The notes beneath the pieces are model-generated. The model saw only the letters and a list, made by a program, of their open reading frames with translations, was not told the origin of the DNA and did not search any database. Shown piece after piece: positions 25,501 to 40,500 of a stretch of 64,000 bases of DNA. The translations under genes were made by a program, and so were the position numbers. The first letter of the stretch is position 1; every line of letters starts with the position of its first letter. Origin of the DNA: Phytoseiulus persimilis (Eukaryota; Arthropoda; Arachnida; Mesostigmata; Phytoseiidae); the NCBI GenBank assembly GCA_037576195.1, contig CM075101.1, positions 496,001-560,000 of the forward strand, written 5' to 3'.

Positions 25501-28500
25501 TCCTCCGCTCCTCTGTTTGCGGAGTCCAAGCCCCCGAAGTTTGGCGATCCGAGTATCGCATTCGAATGGATGCGAATCTGATCGCATGGCTGCGCTCGTC
25601 CCAGCGATCAATCATGGATGGCAGTTGAGCTGGCACATGGTCGCTCGATAGGAGTCATCTCCACGTGATCTCGTTGTATCTATTCCGTTCCTGTCCTCAA
25701 CGCGTGCAAGCGGGCGTCGTATCGCTCTGGCACAAAGTCACAAACTTGCTGGGCTGACGCCGTGGCGGAACCTTCGAGCCGCGACGGCCGGAGAATCCGA
25801 GAATTCAAATGGTGTCAACCTCTTAGAGCCTCGTGATTACGGGCCGTGTGTTGTCCTGCCACCAGACTGCATCAGACAAAGGGTACTTTGAGCAGTCAGT
25901 CAGACAGTCGCTATCGTCGGAGGCTCCGCGCGAGCTGTGCATCCCGCTGCTATCGGCGGAGATTAGAGCCACGATGACGACAAAGACGACGCGATGTCTT
26001 CCCGGGGAAGCAGCGCGGATAATTCGAATTCCGAGATCGCTGTTCTTCGGATATTATTTTTAGAAACCGCTGGCCTGCATCAACGCGAGCAGGTGGTACG
26101 ATATCAGCGTCGAAAGCTTTCTGCCTGGAGCAGGACGGCGGCGGGCGTTTGCGAATGCGTTTGTAGCGGTTTCTGACCTCATGAGACTCACCTGCAGTCG
26201 ATTGTGCTTTTCCATACGACACTCTGACCTGCTGCTGCGAGCTCCCACTCGCTGAGATCTGTTGAGGTCTAACAGCATTCGTCCGAGGGTCGTCGTGTCA
26301 TAATCGATTCGGAAAGCAGCCATGTGTCGACTCTAATAATAGAAGGCCGTCTGTTTCGCCAGGGACCGAGGCGATTCGAACAGAGAGAGACTCCCTTCGA
26401 TTTCAAAAAGATCCAAACGAGACGCTCGGAAACCTGGAGCTGCTTTTTGAAAAGGTTGAATACATGATCCAAGTTGCTTCTCGCTTGGGCCATTCATCGA
26501 TCAAGGAGCCGATCCGAATGCTTCATTCAGATATTCATGGAGGTCACAGCAAAATGAAGCCGGCCGGTCGTTCGTCCGTGTGTCTGTCTGTTTTCTGACG
26601 TCAATAAGTCTCGTTCGTCGGTGGCGAATCCTTCTGCGACGGGGTGATTCAGGCATTCTTCACACATCGAAGGAATCGACCAACTCAAAGTGAAGTGGAC
26701 TGGCCGCTGGAGCCAGGCGCCATTCGAGTCGCTACTCCGTCTCCTCCACTATTTTTTAAAGCAGAGATTCTCAATTTTTTTTCCGCCGGCTTCCCCCGAG
26801 CGCATGAGGGGGGAATCGTGCACCGCCTCCCCTATCGAATTTCCAATGATAGCATGGGTTATTTTACTGTGGATGGAGGTTGCTTATGGAATATCGTGGC
26901 ATACCCTCCGACCCCCGGAGATCTCCAATTCACTGCATTCGGCTGCACTGGCGTCCCCTCTGAGAATCACTTATTTAGAGAATATCGAACCGATTCGCTG
27001 ATCGATCGCTCACTTGCCGGACTGATTGATTGATACTGCTCGAAGACCGGGGTCGAACACGGAACGTCGTCATAGGGGAGGCTTAAGTCGCTTTCTCGAA
27101 TGCTCTGGAAGCGCACCGAACTAACGAGGATGTATCACTCTTTTCAGAGGGCCTTCGGGAATACTTTAGCAAATTTGGTGAAATCTCTGAAGTCATGGTC
27201 ATGAAAGATCCCACAACGAGAAGATCAAGGTGAGTTTCAACCGAAACGAGCGAGCGAAGGCTCCGATGTAGCGAGAAGATCGATTTCCTACTCTCGTTCG
27301 TAACTTCCTCGAGGATGAGCACTTGTTCCCTCCTCTCCCCCCCCCCTTCCTCTCGTTCGAGGATCTGGGACTTCAATCTCTGGCTCGATCGAGACGGGCG
27401 AAGTTTTCCAAGAGTATGTGTATCAATCCATGTCGTCTCATAAACAAGGAGTCGATCTTCATGGCTCACGGGGGAAGTTGACGAAGTGTATTGTGACGTC
27501 ACGCAATACTCTCATGAGGGGAATGGAACATCAGAAGCGGATCCTTCGAGACCTCAGGTCGTACTCTCGAAGGAATATTGCCGACTTTCTGTTCCTGTCT
27601 CCTGAACTATGGGCTCTGCGGCCATTGCGAACGACTCGTTCCAACCGCGGCGCTCTCCCTGATTCTGAAAGAAGACTCCGAGATTCGTCGCACGGGATGT
27701 CGTCGGATCGCGCGGCGGTATTCGACGTCTGGAACGTTGTCGTCGGAAACGGCGGGCCAGGAGAGGATAACAACTGTCTGGATGACTCGGTGCGGCAGTG
27801 CATCGAATGGCCACTCATCGATCATCAGTTCCGGATCCCGTCAGCGGAGCTCCCATTGTTCCCTATGATCGATCGATTCATTTCTTTGTCATTCCGCCGC
27901 GGAGGAATCACTGCTCGTTCACTTCGGAGCGACACCTCAGAGGAAGGGTAACTCGAGCCAGACGAATTCATACGGGATGAGCGCAGTTTTCCAGCGATCG
28001 GGCTGCGCGTGACTTCCGCGGGGGCATCGAAGTCGAGAAAGCCCGGTTCCATTATGCAACGGAGTTCAATTACCACTTCGACTGCATTGTGTAGAGATGC
28101 TCCGCGAACAATGGGGAGGACAGCTGTCCGTTTGCTGCACAATGAATTTCATCGCTCCGTATCGTCCCTAGGGGCTCACACGAAGTTTGAGCTCCGATTT
28201 CCCCTGAGTTCCCCGTCGCTACGTCTGCTGGTGGATTCCGGACTTCGCTCGCCGGACGGCTCGCCTTGAGCGAGGGGCTCTGACGCACGATTAATATTTC
28301 GAGTCTAATAACCTCGCTTCAGGAGCTCGTGCGCACATTCTAACGGAGTATCGCCAGATCGCGGAGCGAATCTCTGTCGGGCGCAACGCTCCAATGGAGG
28401 AAAAGTTGCGGATCGAAGGGTTTCGGATGACGACTGCGTTTCGTCGAAACAGCCCGCGCGGCGCCTGGCCGGGGCGCGCCTGAGGCACAGAGATGCGGAA

Positions 28501-31500
28501 GGGGAAAAGAACGCGAGAGGAGCAACGTTTCTCGGACAACTCGCGGCCGACTACTATTGTCGATTCTTCTCGTTTCCATTCGTTCGACAATCAGTGTCGT
28601 CAGCCAGCGCAGTCCGATAGATGTAGGATCTGTCCAATTCGCACGAGGAGGGAGGATATCATAGCGGCTTAGCGACATCGCTGAATGTCAGGTGGGCGAG
28701 TCTCCTCCGGCGAGCGAATGAACATATGACTGGATGAATAGAGAGTTGTCTGTTCGAATAAAGCCGGTCGACGACTGCGTGGCCGGTTGGAGGGTCGTTC
28801 CTCTCGCTCCGTTCTCTCCTCCCATCGGTCGGACGGACGAACGACTGGACGGTTTGTTCGCTTCACCCTTGGTGCTTTCTCCCTCAGCGTGCGTTATCTC
28901 TTCTGCGGCGTGCGTTCAGTCTGATTGGCTCCGTTCCGTCCGGTCGTCGCGGGGTCCGCCGTCGTCGTTGCCGGGCTGATAATGGCTGGCTTGCTGGCAG
29001 ACTTGCGGCAGGACGAACTTCCGGTAGTGTCGATCGACGCGCAGTCCTGATGAGTATGATGCCTATACCCTGCAAGCCTCTTCAACATGAAATGAACTCA
29101 GAGACGATAATGACGACGGCAACAACCGCCACCGTCATCGGCACAATCTCTCGTAGGATGTATCGTTACCGTTTTCTCTCCGATATTTCCCGCTCCGGCT
29201 CCCGTCCGGGACCCAATCAATGAACTTGGGCTGTGGAGGCTTTGGGAACAGTGCCGATCGCCGAGACGACTCGCTCAACCGGCGAGATACTTTCTCGGGA
29301 GTAATCGGCTCGAGCCTCGTTCACATGTGCGTTGCGGCGGTCGATTCGAGAGTTGCACGCATGCCATTCATTCTGTCAGAATCGGACTCGACCTCCACCG
29401 CTTACCTCGGAAATCGCCGGCGGGGGCGGCCAGGTGAGGGTAAATTTCATGTCCGTTCCTGGCCGCCTCGTGGTGAGCTGCTCCAAAACGGCTCTCGAAG
29501 ACAAAAGTCCGTTGGCTCTGGACGTCCGAGTGAGCCTCGCTTGTGCGCTCGCTGTGTCGACGAAACCAGCGCGGACAACTTCAGTGGAAGATGCCCGATG
29601 GGAGGACGATCGATATCGGCCGGGGTTGGCCAAGTATTCCGGCGCGTCGAGCGCTGACAATGAATCCGTTCCCGAAGCCTTCTGTACGGCTGTCTCGATC
29701 GGCTTTCTTCATCGTCTGACCGAAGGCGGGCGGGCAACTCAAATCAGCCGATCAAAGAGGCCGACTCTCTGCTCTGGAGCTACGTGATCTAGCTAGCAGT
29801 AACAGTCGCGGCAACGGCGGTCGTTGCAAAAACGTGGCAGCCAGGAAGCAGTGGCTCACCAGAGGAAGGAACGGAGGGAGAATAAATGATGGAACGAAAA
29901 CGTGGGCCGGTCTCCTTCGGGATGCATTTTCGTTGCGTGCTGATTTCAAGTCGGCGAGTGTGAACGATTGCTCCGGTCAAAAGCACAGCTCTAAATATTC
30001 CTCCCTGGAGCATCAGTTTTGAACATCAAGCGAGCTGTTTTGAGAGGCTTCCTACTCAAAGAGCGCAATCCGACGGACCAAGCTCGATTTTCGATCGTAG
30101 TCGGCTGATAAACATCTCCGTCGGCAAGGAGCTCCGTCGGGCCCAGATCCATCTCATAGTCAGAGTGGAAGGGGGTGAGCCCGAACAAAAGTCTCGTTCG
30201 ACCGAAAACCCGACCGTAACCTCGAACGCGGTCGTTCCTTGCTGTGCTCATGAGAGCAGGGACGGAAGCGAGCGCGCCAGCTCGCAGCCGACCGACCGAC
30301 CATAGAAGGTAGTAGGAGAGGGATCGGAGAAAAGAGGGTGGAATCGAAGGCGTAGGGCAAAGTAGGGTAGGAGAGGAAGGAGACGAGATGGGAAGAGCTG
30401 ATGGGGCACCGACCCCTTCTCTCGTTCCTCTGTTCGTTCGCCCTCGTTCTTCACCCCCTCGCTCTCGTGGGTTCTTGACGACCGCTGCTGCTACAACGGC
30501 GGCCGCAGCACCGACACCGTTACTCGTCGAAATGACCGAGGTTGCAAGCCAGCAATCGGAGTGAAATTCAGAGCTGATGCCTCTCTCGATATTGCGACCA
30601 CTAGATCTCGCAGGAACCGGATGACTCAGAAAGCGCTCGTTTCAGCCGCTGAAGCCCAAAACTCTCGGCTACACGTCAAACGACCGTTGGATGTATCGAT
30701 TGCGACCGTTGGCGGACGCGCTCTGTCTTGATCTCGAGGTGATATAAGTCCGAACATAAACGGTCGCCTTTTTGAATTTTCAGAGGATTCGGTTTCGTAA
30801 CATTCGCTGACCCTGCCAGCGTAGAAAAGGTTCTGGCAAACGGACCCCATGAATTGGACGGAAAAAAGGTAAATGGTCGAGTTGTCAATATCGGCACGCA
30901 GTTCACGAAACTCGCTCGTTGTTGCTGCGGCTGTCGTTGCCTGCCAAGATCGCTCCCGGTAACGTTGCCGCCATCGGGCAGGAGAATTCGGCCAGCCAAA
31001 CTTGCAGTTATATGAAATCGATTGCCAATAACGGGACTCCAGCAGCAGTAACAGCTCCTGTAGCGGCGGCGGCCGAATCTACCGACATCGCTGCTCGCCC
31101 CGCCGGCTGGCTGCTTGCCTGCCCGGCTCAAGGAGAAATGGTCGATGTAGCGGCGGGAGAGCAAACGAGCGCGGGAGCTCGCCGGCTTTGATACCGGTCC
31201 GCCCGTCGAAGTCATCCATTCGCCCCAATCGCTCACGGGGTGCCAAGCTTCTGCGCTCAAGACCAGACAGCTAGTGCGCTCGTTCCTCCATTCATTCATT
31301 CATCTGTCAATCGATCGATCGAGCAGATTTAGCGTCTTTCTGAAAATTCTTCCCGATCGGCCTGGCATTTTCCTCAGCAGCTCATTCTGATATCTGCCGC
31401 GGCTGGAAGGGCAACGCGTTGCCGATGTCGAGGAAGTTTTCTGACCCCCCTTCTCTGGATGTGAAAGAGAGAGAAACGAAGCGGGGAGATTTTTAAACTC

Positions 31501-34500
31501 ATGACGCTTCTCGTCGACGTACCAGGCGCAAGTCGCGAAGAATTAAGGATGTGGCCTAGAAAACTACGCTGGCGAACGAGTCCACTGTCAGACTGGTTCT
31601 AAAGTTCCTGATCTCCTTGTGGTGCAGTGAATAGCCATCAAATTAAGTTGGTCCGTTCGTTCGATAGTTCGGGGGCAGGTTGATCGGGCTCGCCGAACGG
31701 CCCGCGCGGTCGCCCGTCGCCAGAGAGGGACAGTCGCTCGGAGTTGCTTGGCTCCGAGCGGCCTGAGCTGAGTTGATGTCCTATATTTGGGACACGCCGT
31801 CCGCCTACTAACCACACAACAGTTACCGACTGCACGCTCTACCTTTAATATCATAAGTGTATCGATGACAACTCCGACCGTACACGCCACCCGATTCGGG
31901 CTGTACAGCTGCCAGTCAGGCCGCCATCGCTAGTTGCGCGAACGCACGGGTGGGAAAGGGGGTGGAAACACCGCGCCGAAGGATTTCGTCCTGCCGAATC
32001 GCTCATCTTCCCGGGGCGATAAATCGCATCTTTGTCCGGCCGCTCGCCCGACGACCCTCCGCGAAAGGGGCAACGGGGGCCGGTTGCCAACGGGAGCCAA
32101 CCGACTGAGCCATCGATCCGTCGACAGAGCTACCGGTCAAGTTTCGGACACGTTCTATAAAAAAAAAAACCGATGAACTACTCTATTCAGGCCAAGTATC
32201 TTCGGGGCCACAGGCAAGAGAGAACAACGAGCGATATGTAAGACAGATGATTTCGTTGGGTATGTGGCCAGCCAGAGTCAGCACCGACGGTGTCGTGTAG
32301 AAGGGCAATGGACGACGAATGAAATGACATCGTTATCAACGGGATGGCTGCGCGTCGGAAAGACAGACGCGCCAACGAGAACTGGGACCTGTACAAAAAC
32401 AGATGGGTGAGGGCCCTGAGGGGAACGAGCTGGAGGAGGAAGAGGAGAACGGGTGGCTGGCTGGCTGGTTGGCTTACCGACCGACCGACCGACCGAAAGA
32501 CTCGGTAGCTTTGAGCCGAGCGCAGTCGAGCAAGGCCGAGAGCGAACTACCGCCGTTAATATTATTAGCAATGGAATGATTCGTGATGTGGTGAGCGAGC
32601 GAGTGGCGGCGACGACGTCTTCTTTCAGTTTCTGCATTCTCCAACTTGGTTGAGTAGTTGTCTGAGTGTTGGCTGACTGACTGTTCGCTGACTCTGTGTC
32701 GGCCCGTCCGCCTGCCACCCGAGCGAACGGCTGAGCAACCTGACTGACCTGTGCCTTCGTCGGTCGTCACCGTCCTCTGAGATGCCTCTAAGATTGTATC
32801 GCCATGAGTTATGAAGCGTTGACGACGACGACGACAATATTATGCTCCGATTACCGGCTTGCTGTGTGTCTTCTTCCATTCCGAGCTCGTAGCCATCGCT
32901 CGGGCAACACTAGAGTCACTGCGACATCGAAATACTCGCAACCAACTCGTAACCATGCTCGGTGGCTTCGAGAAGAGAGATCACTCCAGCGATGGCGCCT
33001 TCCACAGAGCATCGCGGAACGGCCGCTACGAGCGACCGTGTTGGGATTCGCTCGCGGCACTCGGAATCTCGACCGCGACACACGCGATAAAGCCGCACAA
33101 GTTTGGCTTGTCATATCAGAATCGGACATCACTTACGAGTGTTTTCCCTCCGTTCCAGATTGACCCGAAAATTGCCTTCCCCAAACGCGCACATCCCAAG
33201 GTAAGAAGAGTTCAACCAGCACGTTGAGCTGCACGTACATCTGAGTGAAATTCTGCTCCGCTAAGCAACTAGAAGCTTCCCGCAAGTTTTCCGCTGCATC
33301 TGCTTATCTACAGATGAGAGCGGCGCGCAGTCGGGTTATTCTTACCTCTCAGCCTTATGCTCCGAGCGGACCAGTTTTCGACGAATCCGCCCCAAGCGCA
33401 TGTGTCTCTAGCAGACGCCGCCGTCGGTTCTCTCTCGCCGACCTGTATACAATATGTGTACGAGTGGATAACGACTGGATTCTTCCTCGGAAATGGAAGA
33501 CGAACGACCGGGCGAGCGAGGAAACAGGCTCGCACAGCAAAAGTGTACTTTTGAAAATCATGCTACCCTCCCGAGGGCGGGGCCGAGACGCCCTTGAAGG
33601 GCTGTAACGACAAGAAAAAAGGATCCGACTGTCCCGGCGTGCGGAGTGCGATTTGAAAAATGTTGCGGCCGAGTATATAGAGAGTAATTACGACGGAGCG
33701 AAGCGTCTTTTCGGCGGAGCATCGGCCAGCGGAACCTGGCTACGGCTTTTCATCACAAACAACGTTATCGCCGAGAGCCCGCTCGCACCATGCGCTTCTT
33801 GCTGCGGACAACTTCGGAGGGATGGGTCCATCTCTCACGATTACTCACGGCCGCAGAGTTCCCTTGAGCGACGTTTTGTATGAGCTCCGCCCGTTCCGGG
33901 AATCAGTTTTCCGCGCTCTATCGAACCCGGTCGGGCCGTTCTGTGGCTACATATTGTGCAGAGGGACGTGGTTACGGTCGTCCAGGGAAACGTGAATCAG
34001 TCGAAACAGGGAGAATGGATCAGAAACCTGAACGGCTGAATCGTCTGAATATGAATGGGACTCACGTAGATGACCACGTGGGTGAGGGCGTTGGGCTGCG
34101 AATTCGACACGTGCTCCAGAGCTCCCGCCATCAGAGGATGCCGAGTACAACGATCAGACGCTTGGACCTACTACGCTACCTCTTGAGTCGACTTTCATTC
34201 CTCTCCACGGGGCTTCGGTGACTGCCTGATGCAATGCTTCGATCAGTGTGGAACTTGCGAACCCATTTAACGCCGTAATCCCCCCGTCCCTATTCGGGTC
34301 GGAGCCCTGCCAAGCAGTTAGTTCTGAAGTCATGTAATTTCCGTGGTCGGCGAATTTGAGCTAAACCGCCGTTAGATCGACCGCTGGCGAGGATGTCGAC
34401 ATCCTCGCCGCGAGCTCCGATCATCCCATCGACCCTGGGGCGACCACCTGATACAGACCCCCGGGATCTGAGACGCTCCCTCTGCCAGACCCGGACCGGC

Positions 34501-37500
34501 AAGCTCCAGTGAACTGATTGCTCCCCTTGGGAGACATGCGTGGTCTCCGACGAGAGGACTGGAACCTTCGGTTGTCAACGAATGTCGGCGCCCCAAGGGC
34601 AGCACCTTCGTCGTTGTGAGGCACATATACATAGATATATGTGGAAATGTGCATACGGACTCGCGATTTCCCGTAGCGCGTCAACACTTCTCACGAGCCC
34701 ATTTCTCGACACCATGGATGAGAACTCGAAACAGCCGGGAGCGAGTTACCGACACGGATGTATCTCCGAGTGTCTCCCTGGGGCTCCGATCAGAAGCTGA
34801 GAGCGGCTTCCCGCCGAACAAGTTTCGAATTTTCTCCACGCACTGGGTGTTGACCTCTATATTTTCCTCTTGCAGGTGAGTTGGCGTCATCTGGAAGGAG
34901 CCGTTCCTGTGCCTCCTTCTTCCTCCACCGACTCTCTCCCGTTGGGATGGTGTCTGTATGTCTGTCTGTCGGCTGATGCTTGACCAAGCTTCAACTAACA
35001 TTGGATTTGTTGGATAACACTGTCTGCACTCCGGTGCACCCTTTCGAAACTTCGCTCAACGGGCGCGTAACCACTCACCTGATCTTTTCTTCGAGACGTG
35101 CCTCCCTCTCTATCTACATAGACGCGGAGTTACTTTGGGGGAATCGAACCGACGCCCATTGGCCGTCTCGTGCTCCCCGGAAAATCGGAGCTCTGTTGGA
35201 ATCGGGATTACGACGTCGAGACGGCGGACGACTCGGTCGACCACGATCTGACTTCCAACGGAAGGCCTCACCACACCGACGCGGCCTTTTCGAGCGCCTT
35301 TGGTGAGCCCCTCACTGCGGTGCAGCCCGCTGGGTCTACGGTCCACACCTCCTTTCTCCTGTAAATACGACTTCGCGCTCCGGTCGGTTGCTCCTGTTCT
35401 GCAGGGCGTTGCGGGAGTGAAGCGCTAGTCTTTGATGAAGGAGGTGCTCTCGTAAGCAGTTTTCGAGAGTCGTTGTTAGTGCTGAGCCATGTCTTCTTTC
35501 AAAAGCTCCGGACGCAGAACTGTCTGTCGAGCAGAACTGTTTCTCTCCGTTAAGCTTGAGCAGCAGTGAATGGGTGAGCCCTAACGCCAGCCGCATCGAT
35601 GACCGACATCCCGATGTGCGAGGAATTCATGCGACGAATCCCTTGAGGGGTGTTGTCGGCGGCGTTTCCTGACCGCTCGACTCCTGAACGTCGACTCTGT
35701 GCGAGCGAGTCGTGCTGAGCACATTCTGCGAGGATGTCTGTCGTCGTTGAGAGCGGCTGCATCAATGAATGTTCGTACGAGTGGGAATTCATTCAAACGA
35801 CGTGATCTGTTGCCGCTACTGACCTCCGGCCGGGTTGCATCGATTACATCCAGTCGTTCACATGGATCAACAGGGGATGGGATCGCCTCCCAGCCTGGGG
35901 AAGCACCTACTTGTTCTATCTCGGCTGATAGCGGAAACGATGCCAGAGTGCGAAATCCACGTGTAGCGAGATTGGCAGAGGGGAGACGCCTCCGCCCACT
36001 TCCCCCTGTGGGGGACGGAGGAACGAGGAAAACTGAAGAATAAGGAAGCGGAGGAAAACACGCAAACCGCACCTTTGACCTGGGAGCTAGAGTCATTTTC
36101 CGGGTCGTTGACTCGCTGAGATTTGCCAGAGTTCCTCTGCCTTCCTTCTCGCGAGGACTGGAGTCAGAGATCCGCCGCAGTACTCCTTTCCTCTCACCTG
36201 AGTTTGCTTGTCCATCGCTCGTTTTCCTTGTTCCTCTCTCTGAGAAGCGGAGCGAGGGAACGTGGATAATCTCAGGACTGCAGCGTGCGGGGGTTTTGCT
36301 TTACTGAGCCGCTGATCTTCGTAGAGCTCCTATAAACAACTGCGGATCCAGGTGTCGCGTGTGTGGGGGGCGGCGGCGGCGGGCATCTTCGCCGCGGAGG
36401 CCTCCACCGTCGCCGCCGCCGCTGCTGCTGATGCGAGGCACAGAAAAGAAAAGAGGAAGCTCTCACCTCGGCCTGGTGTGTGTGTGTGGCGAAGCAACTT
36501 CGGATGGAATGAAGCCGAGCGGGCAGACTGGTGGGCTAAGGCACGCGCTGCGGGTGTCCTCTCGGCTGTAGTTGATGGCTCAGCAAAAAGTAAAATGAAG
36601 GAATAAAGGAGGGCGGGCGAGCCGCATCAACTAGCAGCAGACGCCATCAACGCTTCTGTTCGGCTTCGTTCCCAAGCCAGATCTGTCCCCCGGTCCTTCC
36701 CCGCGCTCGAACCTCTGGTCCTCTCCAGTGGATCGAATCAATCCATCGGACGTAGGATGAACGAACCGCAGCAGCAGGTATCAGTTGAGCGTGAATATTC
36801 CTCCGATGCGTGAGATCGCTATCCGCGGAGGATCAATTTTTCGCGACTTTCACCCAGATTCCCTGAAATCTGTCTTTGGCAATTCACAGCCAGTGGGCGA
36901 AAATTCGGACGTCCGGGAGGGCTGGAAACTTGGGTTTCTGATCGGGTCTCGAATGTTCTCGCTTCGCTCTGCTCGTCAGGGTCTCTTGCCAACAGTCTCC
37001 GGATCCTCATACACCAGCTCCCTGGTTCTTCCTGAGCCGTCCTAACTCTTGAGTGACAGATTCACGGTTTCCGGTCAAGCTGGTCTTCTTGAGCTCGCTG
37101 AGCGTTTCTCCGGCCAGAATTTTTCGTTGGGAACGTAGCCGTCGCAGATGGGATACTTCCAAGTAGTGCATGCTGACTGTCATGGTACACCAAGCGTGTG
37201 AAGCATGGGTGGAATGACGCCGAAATCGCTCTATTCCGTCCTCATTTTCCCTACATTGAGTGAGCCTCCAAATATTGTGACGCTTGTATATAGTTCCGAG
37301 TCAACTGTGAAATGTGTTTGCGACCGCGACCGAACGTTTTGCTCTTAGCCCTGCCGCTCAAACTCGCTTAATAAGCTTTGATGTAAAATGGCACCCGCCA
37401 CGATGGATATCTGTTCGTTGAGTATTCGCGCGATGCTGTGACGAAATTTCATTTCATTCAATCATAATTATAATCTTGTGTTATTTCGCCTGCGGCGCTC

Positions 37501-40500
37501 CTCGCCAACGCATCTCTCTCCCGCTTCATTTCATGTGATGTTACTTTAATTTCAATGATGGTGATGATCATTCTCCTGCCGTTGCTGCTGTTCATGATGA
37601 TGATGATGACGATGGATGATTCCTTGGCTCGTTTCGCGCAAATCCCACCGCTCGCTGATCTCGAACCCAACCGCAGGATTCGCCTGCTGAACAACTGGCT
37701 GCTGCCGCCTTCGAGTTAGCGCTTGACGCCAAACTGAATAAGTATATCCTAGCGGGAACAGTTTCGATACCCGAAGCTGCAGCAAACTCAGAGGTGAGTG
37801 CAACAGGAATGTGACCATTAACACTGCTCGAGGGAGGATTCTCCGCGGGAGCGGAGGCCATCCGTGATTCCTTGTCAAGATTCATACTAGCGGGTTATGA
37901 TTTTAACGGGCCGGGACAACGACTCCGGTTTGCTCGATGGAAGCCGTGACTGCCTGAGCCTGAATGAATCTAGCAACCCGAACTGCTGCTTGAATGTCGA
38001 AGCTAGGAATAGATCGAATGGATTTCGAGGAAAGCCATATTCTGAGCAAATCCATTTGTTTAGCTTTCTCCGATAGAACATTGAGTGTTATGTTGTTCGA
38101 AACGCACGGGGATATCTCTGAATGTTTTCTTGTCTCGTTTCGATCCCGGTGCCATGCGCGCGCCTCAACCCAATCCAGTCTCGACGAAACGCAACGGATC
38201 TGACAAAGCTCAGCCTGGTTTCTCCTCGGCCATCTTCACTTCTTGATGCCGATCTCCGGAGAGGGAGGGCCGCTTCTACTGGTCGCAGAGAAAAACGACC
38301 CTTGTGATTGGCCACTCAGTCACATTTAACGATACAAATTAGACTCAGCGATTCTGTGGAGCGTAGGTGACGAGTTTTCTTCGTTCGTTACCCGAATCGG
38401 TTTTTTTTCCGCCAGATCGTCCCCCTGCCCCCCGAAGTCCGTCTCCAAACTGGACAGAGGGAATGCGATTCAAACCCCCGAGTGAGAGCGCACTATCAGC
38501 TAGACCAAGACCTCAACTGTCATCTAATGAATCTATTCATGAATACTTAGTGTCCGGGCCCGGACCTCCAGGCGTTTTTCATATTCATGCCAGTCCTGTA
38601 AAATTGATGAACGAACGATGCTTGCAAGCTGTGGTCGTCTTGTCGTAACAATTTCTGACAGTCTGGCCATTGCGTAACGCAGCTGGTTGCCAGAAGCTGA
38701 CCTATCATCAGAACGCTCAATCACTGGTTCCCAACTTAGATTGGAGTCGAACCCTGGTCGGCACCGATTTGGACAGGGCGTCATGATCCCGGTTGTCCGC
38801 TGCGGCTTCAAGACACAATTCCACAGAGCGACAGCCAGCCACTACCTATATATCGCTTCTTCCCGACCCAAACGGCGGTACAATCAAGTTCATGTAGAGA
38901 AAGCATGGATTGAAATGGAGGGACGATTCCAGCGCAGCGGTCCTGAGCAATGAGTTGACATAGCGTCGACAGCGAATGGGAAGAGCAGATTACTTCCCAC
39001 GAGGATGTGATGGGAGGATAATGAATGATCGAACGTGGAGTGAAGACGATGACGAAGTTCTGTCTTGGAAGACTTGAGTTCCTCGATCGGACCGATTCAC
39101 ACGTAGAACACTTCACAACGTCTTCATCTCTGGTCGGCCTAAGATCTCATATGGGGGGAAGCTCCACAGAAGCCGCTCCACGCGATTGTTCTTGAACCAT
39201 CTGAATCGCGTCCACAATACGATCGGATACGTTCCTGAGCATACACCTATCGCCAGAGGTTCATGACGACCGCAGAAGAATTCACGTCACCCGAAAATGT
39301 ACCAAGGAGGAAGCGTGGACGAGGCCGTAGGACACTGACGGGTTGAGCTGGGGGAGAACGGCCGGAACTTGACGAGCCGCTGAACGATCCGGCAACCGGG
39401 CTCAACGAGTATCAGATGGCTGCACCGGCTTACTCAGTGATTAGCATTTCGGAAGAGTTATCGCTTGTGCCGCAGCCGCCAAGTTGTCCTCTCGCTCGCC
39501 GGGAGTAGACTCGAGCTTTGATCGAGGCGTCAGAGCTATCATTCCATTCCCTCATCCGTTAAGGCTGGCGGGGCAGCGCCCCGGTCGTGGAACACCCCCC
39601 ATGACGTGGCAGCTTCGGCACACTGGAATATGAATCTCAGAGGGCGCTCCCCCGCACTGCATCCTGGCCAACGCCTTGGAATCGATACTCCTCGTTCCGG
39701 GACCTGTCAAAGTCTCATTTTCGCTGAGTTTTTTCATCTCAGATATCAAAAATCATGAGTTTCTACGAAACACAAAACGCTAGGTTTCACAGCTCCGTAC
39801 TCGAGTTCGCTCGTGCGAACGGAGAGCTGGATCTGTTGCTCTGTTTTCTTCAAGATAATAAGCTGGTTTTGGTCAGGTTGGATGTTCTACGACCAATCGG
39901 AGAGGTGTTTACACGTTGTTCCTCGGACTGACTTTCCGGAACGTTTCTTGCGGCAGTCCCGGGAGTGGCGAATGACGAAATCGTGAGCGCGGCTAGCGTT
40001 ATATCCCGACGCGGAGAAATGGTTGGTCGGTTGGCTCGCTCATCTGAGCAACCTTCCGGTTAACTGGCGCCATTACATCACCGACAGCCAACGTTCTTAT
40101 CTGTGGCCAAAGGCATTTAGAGGGCGCTGTGTCCCCCGCCATTCACACTGTCTCACTGTCCGAGCCGGGATCAGTAGCTCTGGCCAACGGAACTACAATG
40201 GAATACCTCGGCTGGTCGTTCGAATCAAATACCCTCGAGGTGACTGGCCACCCTCCGTAACTTGCTATCACTTGTCCTTTTTGCCTTGCTCATTCTCACT
40301 TCGCTGCGGAGCTCTCTTCCACCCGACCATCCACCCATCTACCCGCCACCACCACACGACCCCACATCCTCCCACCGAGAGAGCGAGCGAGGAGAGAGGG
40401 TGGAGACCTCAGGTCGAGAAAAATGGCTCAACCACTAGACGAGGACGACGCTCTTCAGGCTCAGATTCCCGGTGGCTTGAGAGTCTGGGGAACGACCGAA

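Noticed and set aside
35140-35190. Perfect B-box-like GGTTCGATTCC on the minus strand
   Set aside because: No A box at the right distance, and the arms around the loop do not pair, so it is not a tRNA gene.
38461-38515. Minus-strand tRNA-like piece with an A-box match (TGGTCTAGCTG) and a B-box-like GGTTTGAATCG
   Set aside because: The A-to-B spacing is about 31 nt, too short for a tRNA. The B box has two mismatches and no acceptor stem was found. At best it is a decayed tRNA-derived SINE.
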